Counted from the stretch's first letter, positions 20,653 to 30,206 are shown. The stretch is 64,000 bases of DNA from Moritella sp. Urea-trap-13 (GCF_002836355.1 NZ_PJCA01000001.1:310001-374000); one strand, 5' to 3'. The notes: generated by a model not told the origin, from the letters alone. A program made the numbers and translations.

Positions 20653-21426
20653 ATGAAGCTCACATTTATGGTCATCGCGATTGCTGTGCTATTATTTTTA
20701 GTGATCGGCTATAATATCGTCCTGCAATACAAGCGTAAGGCTGAAACTGAAAAGCGTCAACTGATCATCAAGCACAAACAAGTCATTCAAGAAACTGAAG
20801 AATTGCTGCTGAACGCCACCTCATTACCGTATAGTAAAGTACTAACGCTAGTACTAAACAGTCGTATGCATGACTCACTTTCCGCGACATTACAAATAGA
20901 TCCAAGTTTACCGCAAGTACGTCAACGCTTAGCCAATGTCAAAGCGCAAATGGCACAACTAAGAGAAGCACCAGGACAAAGCGAAGAAAAAATGTTTCGC
21001 TCTCCGAATACCGATCGTGAAGCGATTGTATTACTACAACAAATCAAAAAAATTCGTGCGGTATTACGTGCAGAGCATGCAAAAAGTAAATTGAATACGC
21101 AAACGTTTGTGATTGAAGATCGTAAACTTGAATTAATGCAGCTTAATGTCAATATCGATAATTTATTGAAACGAGCCTATGAATCGCGCGCTTCGCGTCA
21201 ATTTGGTTCTTGCAAGCAGTTGTTACGTAAAGGTATCGATACACTCAATAGTATTAATGATAAAAATGAAATACTTGTCACTAAACAGCAAACCTTGGTT
21301 TCGTTGCTAAATGAAGTCAATGAACAACTTACCCAAGCCTCTTCAGATGATTTGAAAGATCGCCAAGAAAAAGAAGATGAAAAGAACGAACTAGACTTAC
21401 TGTTTCAACCAAAACAGAAATGGTAA
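20653..21426 (+). CDS. Membrane-anchored coiled-coil protein of unknown function
   Basis: A 257-residue protein with one N-terminal transmembrane helix (about 4-24) followed by a long, highly charged, mostly helical cytoplasmic region. Several segments have coiled-coil-like spacing, and the C-terminus is acidic then lysine-containing. I recognise no enzymatic motif. It follows the sensorless kinase on the same strand and is probably co-transcribed, so the two may act together. That is inference from position only. Confidence 0.75.
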   Translation: MKLTFMVIAIAVLLFLVIGYNIVLQYKRKAETEKRQLIIKHKQVIQETEELLLNATSLPYSKVLTLVLNSRMHDSLSATLQIDPSLPQVRQRLANVKAQMAQLREAPGQSEEKMFRSPNTDREAIVLLQQIKKIRAVLRAEHAKSKLNTQTFVIEDRKLELMQLNVNIDNLLKRAYESRASRQFGSCKQLLRKGIDTLNSINDKNEILVTKQQTLVSLLNEVNEQLTQASSDDLKDRQEKEDEKNELDLLFQPKQKW

Positions 21427-21457
21427 AGAGCTAAACTTAAACATCCAGTATAGAACT

Positions 21458-21494
21458 CGTTGTGACTGCTACATCAGCTTTAGCACTCACAACG
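21458..21494. terminator. Inverted repeat between the coiled-coil gene and cinA
   Basis: CGTTGTGA (21458-21465) and TCACAACG (21487-21494) pair, with a further inner TGCT/AGCA. It lies between two convergent genes. There is no strong T run on either side, so a terminator role is only probable. Confidence 0.45.
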
Positions 21495-21513
21495 TGGTAA
21501 CGATAACAATAAA

Positions 21514-22800
21514 CTACTTACCCTTCACACGATCATATTCAGCACGACGTTCTATTGAGCCAAACTCTGCCGCTAAATCTAATCCTAACAGCTCTCTTCT
21601 AAGCATATCTAACGCCACATATAACGCCACAGTACGGATGCCTTGACGCCCCCAGCGTGGGATAAATAACAGCTGACTGTAGGTATGGGTTTTACTTGCC
21701 AGTGCAAAAGCAACCGTGCCCACTGGTTTTTCGTCACTACCGCCACCAGGACCAGCAATACCTGACACCGCAATACCAAAGTCGACACCCGCATTGAGCA
21801 TGGCACCTGCAGCCATTTCTGCAGCAACTTCGATTGATACCGCGCCATGCTTATCTAACGTAGTTTTATTAACATTAACTAAGCGACACTTGGCTTCGTT
21901 ACTGTAAGTAACATGGCTCGAATCAAGATAACCAGAGCTCCCTGCTACGGAAATTAATTCACTAGCGATCAAGCCACCTGTACATGACTCGGCAAGCGAC
22001 AAAGTATGGCCTTTTCCCAGCATTAATCCTTGTAAATATTCGGCAAAAGATTCATCGCCTTCATACAGGACAAACTTCGCTAACGCAGCAAGTACTTTGA
22101 CTCTCGCCAGCTTTAAATCGACAGTATCTGTCGAGAGTAATTTCACTTCTACCATCGGAAAATCAACCCGAAAGCCCAAGGTGATAGTCTCAGGTAAATT
22201 TAATGCCAAAAGCTGTTCATTCAACACCGCTTCAGAAATACCAAAGGTTTTAATTTTAATTAAAGTCGGCACTCGAACCGCAGTAAATCGCTGTTGAATA
22301 TCCGGTAATATTTGCTCTGCGACCATGTGCTTGAACTCACTCGGTACGCCGGGGGTAAAATAAAAGCGCGCGCGATTCAGCTGGAAACTAAAACCACAAG
22401 CGGTGCCGACAGGATTATCCACAACTTCACTACCCTGTGGTAGCCAAGCTTGTTTTTCATTACTCTGCGACAGAGTACTACTCGACTGGGCATATTTAGC
22501 CACTAAATAATCGTACCAAGCTTGCGATAATACTAATGGCACAGCCATGGCTTTCGCTGCAGCTTGCGCACTTAAATCATCAGATGTTGGCCCTAAACCA
22601 CCATTGACGATCACCACATCAGCACGATGGCTGGTTTCAGTAATAATATCAATGAGCGACTCAAGATCATCTGCCACAGTATAGCGACGGCTGAACGCAC
22701 GACCTTGGTGAAAGAAAAGTTGTGATATCCATGCTGCGTTGGTATCAACAATCTGACCTGATAATACTTCATCGCCAGTACTAATAAATTCAATACGCAT
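21514..22800 (-). CDS. cinA: CinA family protein with nicotinamide-nucleotide amidase domain
   Basis: The 428-residue protein has two domains. The N-terminal MoCF/COG1058 domain begins with STGDEVLSGQIVDTN. The C-terminal PncC-like domain contains LAESCTGGLIASEL and VSGIAGPGGG. The C-terminal domain deamidates nicotinamide mononucleotide in the pyridine-nucleotide salvage cycle; the N-terminal domain has ADP-ribose pyrophosphatase activity in some homologs. The start overlaps the stop of the upstream exporter gene by one base (TAATG), so the two are translationally coupled. Confidence 0.93.
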   Translation of the reverse strand: MRIEFISTGDEVLSGQIVDTNAAWISQLFFHQGRAFSRRYTVADDLESLIDIITETSHRADVVIVNGGLGPTSDDLSAQAAAKAMAVPLVLSQAWYDYLVAKYAQSSSTLSQSNEKQAWLPQGSEVVDNPVGTACGFSFQLNRARFYFTPGVPSEFKHMVAEQILPDIQQRFTAVRVPTLIKIKTFGISEAVLNEQLLALNLPETITLGFRVDFPMVEVKLLSTDTVDLKLARVKVLAALAKFVLYEGDESFAEYLQGLMLGKGHTLSLAESCTGGLIASELISVAGSSGYLDSSHVTYSNEAKCRLVNVNKTTLDKHGAVSIEVAAEMAAGAMLNAGVDFGIAVSGIAGPGGGSDEKPVGTVAFALASKTHTYSQLLFIPRWGRQGIRTVALYVALDMLRRELLGLDLAAEFGSIERRAEYDRVKGK

Positions 22801-23987
22801 TAACTGTCCTTATTTGCTCTATCCGTTAATATGAAATAACTCAGAAACGATAATATTCCGCAGCCGCTAATCACCATGATCATAGGTATTGGCGTACCAT
22901 CATGTAATATACTAACCACTAACCCTGATATAGCACCACAACCAAAACGAATGGTGGCCGATAATGCCGATGCCGTGCCGGATATATGCGGGAACTCAGC
23001 TAATACTCCGGTCATCACATTCGAGCCGATAAGACTGATTAACGAGATATAAGCGACTGTTGAAATAACCAGACCGACTAAGCCAAATGTCAGGTTCGCA
23101 TTAACTAACCAGAATAATACCGACACCACTGCACTAATGATAATGCCCGCACGTAATATCTGTTGATAGCCGAAGCGCATTACAATCTTGGCATTCATCC
23201 AAGTAACCGCCATCATACCGAGAATATTACACGCAAATAGATAGCCATAAGTTTGCGCATCTATGCCAAAATACTCAATATACACAAACGGTGATGCGGT
23301 TAAAAATGCAAACATACCTGAGACATTAAAGGCGCCACACAGCATCAGCCCCAAGACTTTACGATTGCGTAAAATCAGCCAATAGTTACTGAATACCTGC
23401 CTTAAATTAAACGCTACTCGACGTTCTTTCGGTAGCGTTTCTTTAATGCCTAAATAACTCACTAACAAACATATCGACGTCAAGATTGCCAATACCACAA
23501 AAATACTCGGCCAGCTAAACCACACCAATAACTGTGCGCCGATTAACGGCGCAACAAGCGGAGCAAGTGTCATTGATAGCACGACATAAGACATCATTTT
23601 AGAAAACATCGAACCGGAAAATAGATCGCGTAACAAGGAACTGACAACGACAGATGCAGCGCCACCACCGATGGCTTGTAATAACCGTAACCATTTAAAT
23701 TGTTCGATAGAATCGCCGTAAACAATACCAATACTGGCAATTAAATAAGTGATGAGTCCACAAATAAGCACGGGTTTACGACCATAGCTGTCCGCTAGTG
23801 GGCCATAAAAAAGCTGACCAATGGCAAAGCCTAATAGGTAGGTACTGAGGGTGGTTTGAATAATTTCAATAGAGACATTAAAATCGCTGGCAATGTTAGG
23901 CATTGCCGGCAAATACATATCAACAGCAAGCGGGGTTAATGCTGATAATAATGCGAGAAAAGGAATTAAAAAATATGTTTTCATCAT
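22800..23987 (-). CDS. Bcr/CflA-type multidrug efflux transporter (MFS)
   Basis: A 395-residue inner-membrane protein with twelve predicted helices of the major facilitator superfamily. It shows the subfamily signatures PLAVDMYLPAMPNIA at the N-terminus and LFYGPLADSYGRKPV (motif A) after the second helix. Relatives export bicyclomycin, chloramphenicol, sulfonamides or small metabolites by proton antiport; the substrate here cannot be predicted. It is the first gene of a two-gene unit with cinA. Confidence 0.88.
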   Translation of the reverse strand: MMKTYFLIPFLALLSALTPLAVDMYLPAMPNIASDFNVSIEIIQTTLSTYLLGFAIGQLFYGPLADSYGRKPVLICGLITYLIASIGIVYGDSIEQFKWLRLLQAIGGGAASVVVSSLLRDLFSGSMFSKMMSYVVLSMTLAPLVAPLIGAQLLVWFSWPSIFVVLAILTSICLLVSYLGIKETLPKERRVAFNLRQVFSNYWLILRNRKVLGLMLCGAFNVSGMFAFLTASPFVYIEYFGIDAQTYGYLFACNILGMMAVTWMNAKIVMRFGYQQILRAGIIISAVVSVLFWLVNANLTFGLVGLVISTVAYISLISLIGSNVMTGVLAEFPHISGTASALSATIRFGCGAISGLVVSILHDGTPIPMIMVISGCGILSFLSYFILTDRANKDS

Positions 23988-24114
23988 AAGCCAAACTATC
24001 GGAATAGCTTATGATTATATACTTAAATAATAGTAACATGCAGTCTTATCAATCGACTTTCAGCCTACAAGCCAAATTAATCCAATGACATCACCGTACA
24101 TTATCTTAAAACTA

Positions 24115-26226
24115 TTATTTCCAAGTATCAGAAATATCCGTTTGGTCTACCTCAAATAACTCGCGTTTATATTTAACCTTCGCAGCTTCTAGGTAGTTAA
24201 TATAAATATTGAGTCCTTGCTGATAGTAAATTAGACCTTGCTCTGCAGTAGCAGGTAACAACAACATCTTAATTAATGCCGCGTGACAATGCTGTAACGT
24301 GCCATTTAATAACTCAACCAAAAACGCATGTTTGGTATTAAGTTGGCTATTTAATAGCTTAAATTGCTGATGAAGTTGCTCTAATGCATCATAACGGCTG
24401 AGAACCGGAGATTTAATAATCACGATCATTTCATCGACAAAATCAGCAAATATATCTTGTTCTAAGATAGCGCTATACTGCTGGGCTAATACCTGCGTAT
24501 CCGCAGAGTAATGTGCCAGCATACGATTAACAAATTCCGCTTTATCAAATACCTCATCGGTCAATTCAACATCGGCTTGATAAGTCGGTATGGCATTTTT
24601 AATCTTGATACCATTACCTAAGTTATAACATTTAACATCCGGATAAAAATCGAGTAACTCTCCCATGCCTTTGGCTGACATTTGGAAGATCATTGTCGTT
24701 TCCACTTCGTCAACGTGATTACCAGGGGACAGAAAACCTGACAAGGCTTTCTTATCAAATAACAATTTATCTTCACCTGACTGATTGTAATAAATACTTT
24801 TTTTACTGTGATGCGCTTCACCAGAAAAACCCAGATCAACACCAAACAAATAAATATTTTTAAAACCCATGCGGGTGAAATAAGATAACGCTAGATTAGA
24901 CACGGTCGGGTTAGCAAAAATCAATTGGGTTACATTATCGCTGTCACAACCCAACTCTGCATTGAGAATGATTTCAGTTGAAGGCTCTTGTAATTTTAAC
25001 CCCATCAAGCTGCGATCAAATAAATTGAGCACATCAGGGGTCACCGTGTTTAAGGTTAATAATGGGATTGATTTTAAATAGGCATCATCATCAACTGACT
25101 TAAGGACTGTATAAGTAACCTTAGTACGCTCCATCTCTAGATGGAAGTCGGGGGTAATACCATATTGTTGTAAGGCTCGGATCGTCGTCCCGCCGCTAAC
25201 AAGTAATACCTTATCTCGGTTTTCTCGAATATAGTCAATGTGTTCATCCAGAGACGGACCATTACCTAATATAAATACCGAGCGGGTTTCGCATTCAGGT
25301 AGTGGTTCGACTTTCGCGAGTAAAGGCACGTGATTGTTTAAGGTATGGTACTGATGGGCCAACGCCATTAAGCTATCATCAAAGAAACCTAAACCGAACG
25401 CAACATGAAAATTTTGTTGATTGAATTTTTCTAACGCTCGATTTGTTTGCTCAGTCTGATAATGCTGATAGCAAAAACTAAAAGTCGAATCATAACGACC
25501 TTTAGTCATTAATTCATAGGAAATATCCTGAAAGAATACATCTTCATCGGCACCGAGACAGAGATGTAAACTACTGCCGCTATCATCCAAACGTTGCAGA
25601 ATATCAGCCCAATCGAGGGTAAATAAACTGGCATAGAAGAAGTCATTCTCCGGTTCATAGATGTATAACCGTTTAACGCTGTGTTTACTGAGCATTTCAG
25701 GTAAGAAGTAACCTAAACCTAAACCAAAGCACACCATCAAATTAACAGCTTCAGGTAGCACAAACTCTGCTTTATGTTTTTGGTTAATGCCCTGTAACGC
25801 ACGAATAAATTGGTTGAGATATTTGACATGAATGAAATCACAAACACTATCGATCTCTTCGGCAAAATCAATACGCGCAAGCTGTGGGTTAACGCGGTAC
25901 TGTTCAAAATCAATCAAGCTATCACGAAAATAATTTTCACCTAATACCAAATTATCATCGACATCCACGAGGTGCAGTACTTCAGCTATCTTTGCTAATT
26001 CAAATTTAACCGGCTGATAATTAACAAACGACTGATAGATATCAGGGATATACTGCTTAAAAGCTTGCATATTGGCATGGTACAAAGCCATCGGATCTAC
26101 GCTAGGTTGTGTTCTAGCATTGATGTCATCAATAGCATGCGCTAAGCTTACCTGCTTTTTTAGTTGCTGTTGCTGTGACTCTAATGTGGCTATTTTCGCG
26201 GTAATATCGTGATTTAAATGGTCCAT
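24115..26226 (-). CDS. Motility accessory factor (Maf), probable flagellin glycosyltransferase
   Basis: Maf proteins attach nonulosonic acids such as pseudaminic acid to flagellin before export. The 703-residue protein contains the central MAF/DUF115 Rossmann-like domain with SVFILGNGPSLDEHI near residue 315. It also has VSGGTTIRALQQYGI, IYLFGVDLGFSG and long helical flanks. It ends the flagellar block, ten bases after the fliT-like gene, and is probably in one operon with fliD-fliS. Sugar-biosynthesis genes for such a modification are not in this window. Confidence 0.88.
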   Translation of the reverse strand: MDHLNHDITAKIATLESQQQQLKKQVSLAHAIDDINARTQPSVDPMALYHANMQAFKQYIPDIYQSFVNYQPVKFELAKIAEVLHLVDVDDNLVLGENYFRDSLIDFEQYRVNPQLARIDFAEEIDSVCDFIHVKYLNQFIRALQGINQKHKAEFVLPEAVNLMVCFGLGLGYFLPEMLSKHSVKRLYIYEPENDFFYASLFTLDWADILQRLDDSGSSLHLCLGADEDVFFQDISYELMTKGRYDSTFSFCYQHYQTEQTNRALEKFNQQNFHVAFGLGFFDDSLMALAHQYHTLNNHVPLLAKVEPLPECETRSVFILGNGPSLDEHIDYIRENRDKVLLVSGGTTIRALQQYGITPDFHLEMERTKVTYTVLKSVDDDAYLKSIPLLTLNTVTPDVLNLFDRSLMGLKLQEPSTEIILNAELGCDSDNVTQLIFANPTVSNLALSYFTRMGFKNIYLFGVDLGFSGEAHHSKKSIYYNQSGEDKLLFDKKALSGFLSPGNHVDEVETTMIFQMSAKGMGELLDFYPDVKCYNLGNGIKIKNAIPTYQADVELTDEVFDKAEFVNRMLAHYSADTQVLAQQYSAILEQDIFADFVDEMIVIIKSPVLSRYDALEQLHQQFKLLNSQLNTKHAFLVELLNGTLQHCHAALIKMLLLPATAEQGLIYYQQGLNIYINYLEAAKVKYKRELFEVDQTDISDTWK

Positions 26227-26235
26227 AATAACAAC

Positions 26236-26556
26236 CTAAAATTGTTTAATAGTAAGATAGCGATTAATTGATTTAGCACTGCGCTTATTGATAATTTGCT
26301 GGGATTCAAGGGCTGACTTTGTGTTTTTTAGCGCTGCTATTTGCGTTTGATCAGCAGCCATTAACTGGATTAGAAAAGTACGTGTACTAGGGGATTGAGC
26401 TGGATTTTCTAGTTTAACTAATTGCTCAATTAAAATCTGACGTTGGATTAATAGCTGATCACATTCAGTCAACTGTTCTGCTATAACCGCCTGCTTTGCT
26501 TGGCCAGAGAGTGACGATATCTGTGCCATTAATTCAACGTCAGTTAGATTCATCAT
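26236..26556 (-). CDS. Small helical flagellar protein, FliT/FlaI-like
   Basis: A 106-residue, mostly helical cytoplasmic protein. Its length and its place directly behind fliS match the FliT-type chaperone of enterobacteria and FlaI of Vibrio polar flagellar loci. FliT binds the FliD cap protein. Sequence similarity to FliT is weak by eye, so the name rests largely on position. The start overlaps the fliS stop (TAATG). Confidence 0.7.
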   Translation of the reverse strand: MMNLTDVELMAQISSLSGQAKQAVIAEQLTECDQLLIQRQILIEQLVKLENPAQSPSTRTFLIQLMAADQTQIAALKNTKSALESQQIINKRSAKSINRYLTIKQF

Positions 26557-26978
26557 TAAGCACCGCTAGCTTGCTTTCGAGCCGCTTCAGCTTTTTCTTT
26601 TTCTGCTTGAGGAATGTTTATCCATGCATCTTTAATCGGTGTTACTAAGGTGGTGATTTCATCTAATGGTTCTACTGACTGCTCTAATGACGCATCATTT
26701 AAACGCAATTGTATATAACGGTATAGCGCATCAAAGTTTTCGCCAATCTCAGGATGGACCTTGTGGTTGATACCATCGATTAAACCCGAGGTAATATTGA
26801 TTGATTTGTTAATTGCTTTCGCTCTAGCTTCAATATCTTTACGTAAAATGCAGCCTTTTGCTACAGCTACAGAATCCAACAACCCCTGTAACAACATAAA
26901 AATCACTTGGTGGTTATCAGCGCTAGCAATACCACTTTCTCGGCTTACTTGCTGATAACGTCTTATATTAGCTCTCAT
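26556..26978 (-). CDS. fliS: FliS, flagellin export chaperone
   Basis: FliS binds the C-terminal helices of flagellin in the cytoplasm and prevents premature polymerisation. The 140-residue helical protein starts with the typical RRYQQVS segment and has VIFMLLQGLLDSVAVAKG in the first helices. Its C-terminus is longer than in E. coli. It is coupled to the downstream fliT-like gene and follows fliD by 49 bases. Confidence 0.93.
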   Translation of the reverse strand: MRANIRRYQQVSRESGIASADNHQVIFMLLQGLLDSVAVAKGCILRKDIEARAKAINKSINITSGLIDGINHKVHPEIGENFDALYRYIQLRLNDASLEQSVEPLDEITTLVTPIKDAWINIPQAEKEKAEAARKQASGA

Positions 26979-27027
26979 GCTTTTTTACCTAACTATTAAT
27001 TTATTTAAATACCAAAGAATAATATGC

Positions 27028-28422
27028 TTAACCTAATACATTGCGAATGTAATCACCGGTGGCATTATAACGTGTTACCGTATTATCTAAGGCGGTATAT
27101 TTTTTGCGTAATGTATCTTCAAATGAGGCAATGTGACGATCTAATTTAGCTCGATCATCGCCAATGTCGCGTAAATTTTCACTAAGCATGTTTTCTTGCT
27201 GAGAGATCATGCCCTTATTGCCCAAATTGTTTGCCAACACGCGATTCACTTGTGCCGCAATACCATTGTTCCCTGCAAAAAGTTTGCCAAGATCATCCAA
27301 TGAGTTATTTACTGCCTCATTTAAACGTTGATCACCAGACTTAGAACCACCCATACCAAATGGATTAACAGCTAACATGCCACCCTCTTCTAATGAGATA
27401 CCTGCACCGTATAAGGTATTGAGGCGCTTGTTAGCATCATCAACAACACCGCCGGTAATACTCTGTAGTTGTTGCTTGATACTTCTGGCACTTGAATCAA
27501 ACTTCAAAATACCGGTCTCAGGGTGGGTCAATTCATTGATACTACCCATCAAGGTATTATAACCATCGACAAAGCCATAAATGAGGTCTTGTACAGCAGC
27601 ATGATCTGTCGACGTTGAAAAATTGGCAGGCTCGTTCAGTTTAGTCAAACTATTGGCAGTGATCGTAACGCCAGATACCGCATGATTAAAGATATTCGTA
27701 TCTTTGGTTATGGTGTTTCCATCAACCGTAATAATCGCATCGGTAGCAGACTGACCTTTCATTCCGGATGAAACAATATTCAAACTTGAATCAGAAGTGA
27801 ATACCGTTAAATCATTGGCTTTACCGCTTTTATCTGAGGTATAAACCATTTTAGCGCCTAGGTCAGAACTAATTACATTGGCACTAATACCGTAATTGTC
27901 AGGTGCATCATTAATCTTTTTTTGAATCTGTTGTAAGGTATCAGTAACATTTACATCAACTTGGAAAGTATCTTTACCGGCATCAAAATATAACATGCCC
28001 TGTCCCGGTTTTGTTTCTCGATCGGGTAAAAAATCAGATTCTAATCGCGCGCCCTGTGCAAGCTGCATAACTTCAACATCAAATGCACCTTTTGGTACCA
28101 CACCTTTAGTTTGAATAGTAATAGGCAAAGCGGCGCTATCACCAACTCCACCGGCCGTTGTTTGCTCAACATCACGACCTTGATAACTAATATTGGTTTT
28201 ACTTTGATAAAAAGAGTCCAGATTACCCAACTTACCTGTAATTGCCTTAAAATCGGCCAAACCCGCTTTTAAAGTACCAACACCAGATAACTCTGTTGTA
28301 AGGTTGGTTTCTTTTTTATTTAAGCGTGATTCTTTTGGCGTTTTTTCAGCAGTCACAAATGTTGAAATGATCGTTTCTAGATCTAATCCAGAACCTGAAC
28401 CTGCCATCGTAATACCGGCCAT
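27028..28422 (-). CDS. fliD: FliD, flagellar filament cap protein
   Basis: FliD forms the cap at the filament tip that folds incoming flagellin subunits. The 464-residue protein has the conserved FliD N-terminal region (GSGLDLETIISTFVTAEKTP), a middle variable domain, and the C-terminal coiled region ending YTALDNTVTRYNATGDYI. Length is typical. Upstream, between flaG and fliD, lies a 34-base perfect palindrome. Confidence 0.95.
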   Translation of the reverse strand: MAGITMAGSGSGLDLETIISTFVTAEKTPKESRLNKKETNLTTELSGVGTLKAGLADFKAITGKLGNLDSFYQSKTNISYQGRDVEQTTAGGVGDSAALPITIQTKGVVPKGAFDVEVMQLAQGARLESDFLPDRETKPGQGMLYFDAGKDTFQVDVNVTDTLQQIQKKINDAPDNYGISANVISSDLGAKMVYTSDKSGKANDLTVFTSDSSLNIVSSGMKGQSATDAIITVDGNTITKDTNIFNHAVSGVTITANSLTKLNEPANFSTSTDHAAVQDLIYGFVDGYNTLMGSINELTHPETGILKFDSSARSIKQQLQSITGGVVDDANKRLNTLYGAGISLEEGGMLAVNPFGMGGSKSGDQRLNEAVNNSLDDLGKLFAGNNGIAAQVNRVLANNLGNKGMISQQENMLSENLRDIGDDRAKLDRHIASFEDTLRKKYTALDNTVTRYNATGDYIRNVLG

Positions 28423-28447
28423 GCGTATCCTTAATTTCCATCAATAG

Positions 28448-28481
28448 TAATGTGATAGGCAATAAATTGCCTATCACATTA
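28448..28481. repeat. 34-base near-perfect palindrome upstream of fliD
   Basis: TAATGTGATAGGCAAT (28448-28463) and ATTGCCTATCACATTA (28466-28481) are exact reverse complements separated by two A residues. The element lies in the 90-base gap between flaG and fliD and ends 26 bases before the fliD start on the minus strand. No T run follows on either strand. It could be an operator, or an RNA stem that affects fliD translation or message stability. Confidence 0.85.
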
Positions 28482-28512
28482 AACATCCGACTATCCTATC
28501 ACGCTATATTAA

Positions 28513-28926
28513 TCAAACCATCTCATCAAATAAGAAACCTGAACTAGCCGATATATTGTCCTGAAACTTTTCAATGTTAGTTGCCATCTTTAATACAGCT
28601 TCTGACGGCAGTTCTTTAAGTATTTCTCCACTCTCGGGATCAACAACTTTAACAACCAGACGGCCAGTGTCACCATGAACACTAAAGTTTAGCTTTTTAT
28701 TATTAACATCAAAATGCGTTTGCAGCGTATCCTTTGCCTGATGCAAATTTTGTTCCAAATCTATATTATTGGCAAATTCTGGTTCAGATAATGGATTTTG
28801 TTCAGGTAAAGGTTTATCAACAGGTGAAATTAAAACGGCAGGATTGGTAATGACAGGTTCTTTTGTCACTACAGGGTCAGGATAGACACCAATGATCTTA
28901 TTACCCACATTGTTATCAATGGACAT
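28513..28926 (-). CDS. flaG: FlaG family flagellar protein
   Basis: FlaG proteins of Vibrio, Aeromonas and Campylobacter lie between flagellin and fliD genes and influence filament length. The 137-residue protein has a variable proline-rich N-terminal half and the conserved C-terminal FlaG domain. That domain contains LNFSVHGDTGRLVVKVVD and GEILKELPSE. I chose ATG 28926, which has a G-rich site upstream; an in-frame TTG lies four codons earlier. Confidence 0.9.
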   Translation of the reverse strand: MSIDNNVGNKIIGVYPDPVVTKEPVITNPAVLISPVDKPLPEQNPLSEPEFANNIDLEQNLHQAKDTLQTHFDVNNKKLNFSVHGDTGRLVVKVVDPESGEILKELPSEAVLKMATNIEKFQDNISASSGFLFDEMV

Positions 28927-28947
28927 AGTAACCCCCAAAGACTAAAA

Positions 28948-28968
28948 TGCCCCGCAAGGTGCGGGGCA
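28948..28968 (-). terminator. Terminator after flagellin 1
   Basis: TGCCCCGC (28948-28955) pairs with GCGGGGCA (28961-28968) around a five-base loop. On the minus strand it is followed by TTTTAG. It lies 18 bases beyond the flagellin 1 stop. Confidence 0.82.
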
Positions 28969-28985
28969 ACAATAAACCGAAACGA

Positions 28986-29807
28986 TTACAGTAGTGATAA
29001 CGCTACTTGTGATGTTTGGTTAGCTTGGCTTAGCATAGAACTTGCCGCTTGTTGTTGCACTTGAGTTTGAGCCATTTTAGCTGATTCAGCCGCAAAATCG
29101 GTGTCAACAATTCGAGATTTAGATGCCGATACATTTTCTGAAATATTAGAAATGTTACGGATTGTTGATGAGAAACGGTTTTGTTTCGCACCAAGATCAG
29201 CACGCGTACCCGTTACCGATTGAATTGCTGTATCAAGTAGATCAATTGACGCCTGCGCACCTGCTGCAGTTGAAATGTTAGCAGCAGCACTACCCACACC
29301 TAATGTCGTTGAATCCATACCTGAAGTCATTTTCAATGCAATAACTTGGTTCGAATCAGCACCAACTTGGATTTCTTCATCATATGAACCATCAAGCAGT
29401 TTCTTACCACCGAATGTTGTATCTGTTGATACACGCGTAATTTCAGTTTGTAATTCATTGAACTCTGATTGCAATGCATTACGGTCAGCGTCACTATTCG
29501 AACCATTGGCAGATTGAATTGAAAGTACACGCATACGTTGTAGCATATTCGTTGTTTCGTCTAATGCACCTTCGGCTGTTTGCGCGAGTGAAATACCGTC
29601 ATTTGCATTTCGTGATGCTTGGTTTAAACCACCCACTTGAGCTTCTAAACGAGAACCAATTTGTAAACCAGCAGCATCATCAGCAGCGCTATTGATACGT
29701 TTACCAGATGATAAACGTTGGAAAGAGGTTTGTAGATCATTGGTAGCGTTGCTCAAATTACGTTGTGAATTTAAAGATGCTACATTAGTGTTTACATAAA
29801 CAGCCAT
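28986..29807 (-). CDS. Flagellin 1
   Basis: Structural subunit of the filament, exported by the flagellar type III system. The 273-residue protein has the conserved N-terminal ([13 protein letters not shown]) and C-terminal ([17 protein letters not shown]) coiled D0/D1 regions and only a short central part, as in Vibrio and Shewanella polar flagellins. AGGAG precedes ATG 29807. A sigma-28 element lies about 90-120 bases upstream, unlike the other two flagellins, which have sigma-54 elements. Confidence 0.96.
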   Translation of the reverse strand: MAVYVNTNVASLNSQRNLSNATNDLQTSFQRLSSGKRINSAADDAAGLQIGSRLEAQVGGLNQASRNANDGISLAQTAEGALDETTNMLQRMRVLSIQSANGSNSDADRNALQSEFNELQTEITRVSTDTTFGGKKLLDGSYDEEIQVGADSNQVIALKMTSGMDSTTLGVGSAAANISTAAGAQASIDLLDTAIQSVTGTRADLGAKQNRFSSTIRNISNISENVSASKSRIVDTDFAAESAKMAQTQVQQQAASSMLSQANQTSQVALSLL

Positions 29808-30206
29808 ATTCGTCTCCTAAAAGAAATCCTGTAAAGGACTGCTGTGTATGTAAAATACAGCCCTTATTCATAATCGGTTATTTGTATTGTCATAAAAGTT
29901 ATCGACACTAAAAATACATCCTTTAGGGTTATTTTTATTTTTTTCAGTTTTTTTTCAACATAACCCAGGAAATAAAAGCATAACCGTTAACTTTCAATTG
30001 GTTATAAGAAATGTTTATTTTTGACGCGTAAGCTATATTACTGATTAGCATAGGGTATAGAGAAATAAAGTGAGATTAAAGCAAAGCAAGCTTGCATTAA
30101 GAAGGCCACGATTAATTAACCAGAATAATGAAATACTGAGTAAGCAAGCAGTGCTAAAAAAGAAGGGATGCTATTTTGGCCCGCTTGAGCCAAAATAATG
30201 ATGTGG
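29808..30206. other. Intergenic region between flagellins 2 and 1
   Basis: A 399-base AT-rich gap. It holds the sigma-28 element of flagellin 1 (29899-29925) and an imperfect leader hairpin near 29834-29865 (AAGG/CCTT and CTGT/ACAG pairings). Behind flagellin 2 lies a stem, TATTTTGGC/GCCAAAATA (30172-30197), without a T run. A weak GG-N10-GC motif on the minus strand (30093-30108) is far from any start. No gene is visible. Confidence 0.7.
29899..29925 (-). promoter_or_regulatory. Sigma-28 (FliA) promoter of flagellin 1
   Basis: On the minus strand TAAAGGAT, an 11-base spacer and GTCGATAA match the FliA consensus TAAAGTTT-N11-GCCGATAA with correct spacing and 7 of 8 bases in the -10 box. The expected transcript starts about 85 bases before flagellin 1. 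Confidence 0.82.

Noticed and set aside
30093-30108. GG-N10-GC motif (TGGCCTTCTTAATGCA) as a sigma-54 promoter for flagellin 1
   Set aside because: It is about 290 bases from the start and the -12 box lacks the first T, while a much better sigma-28 element lies close to the gene.
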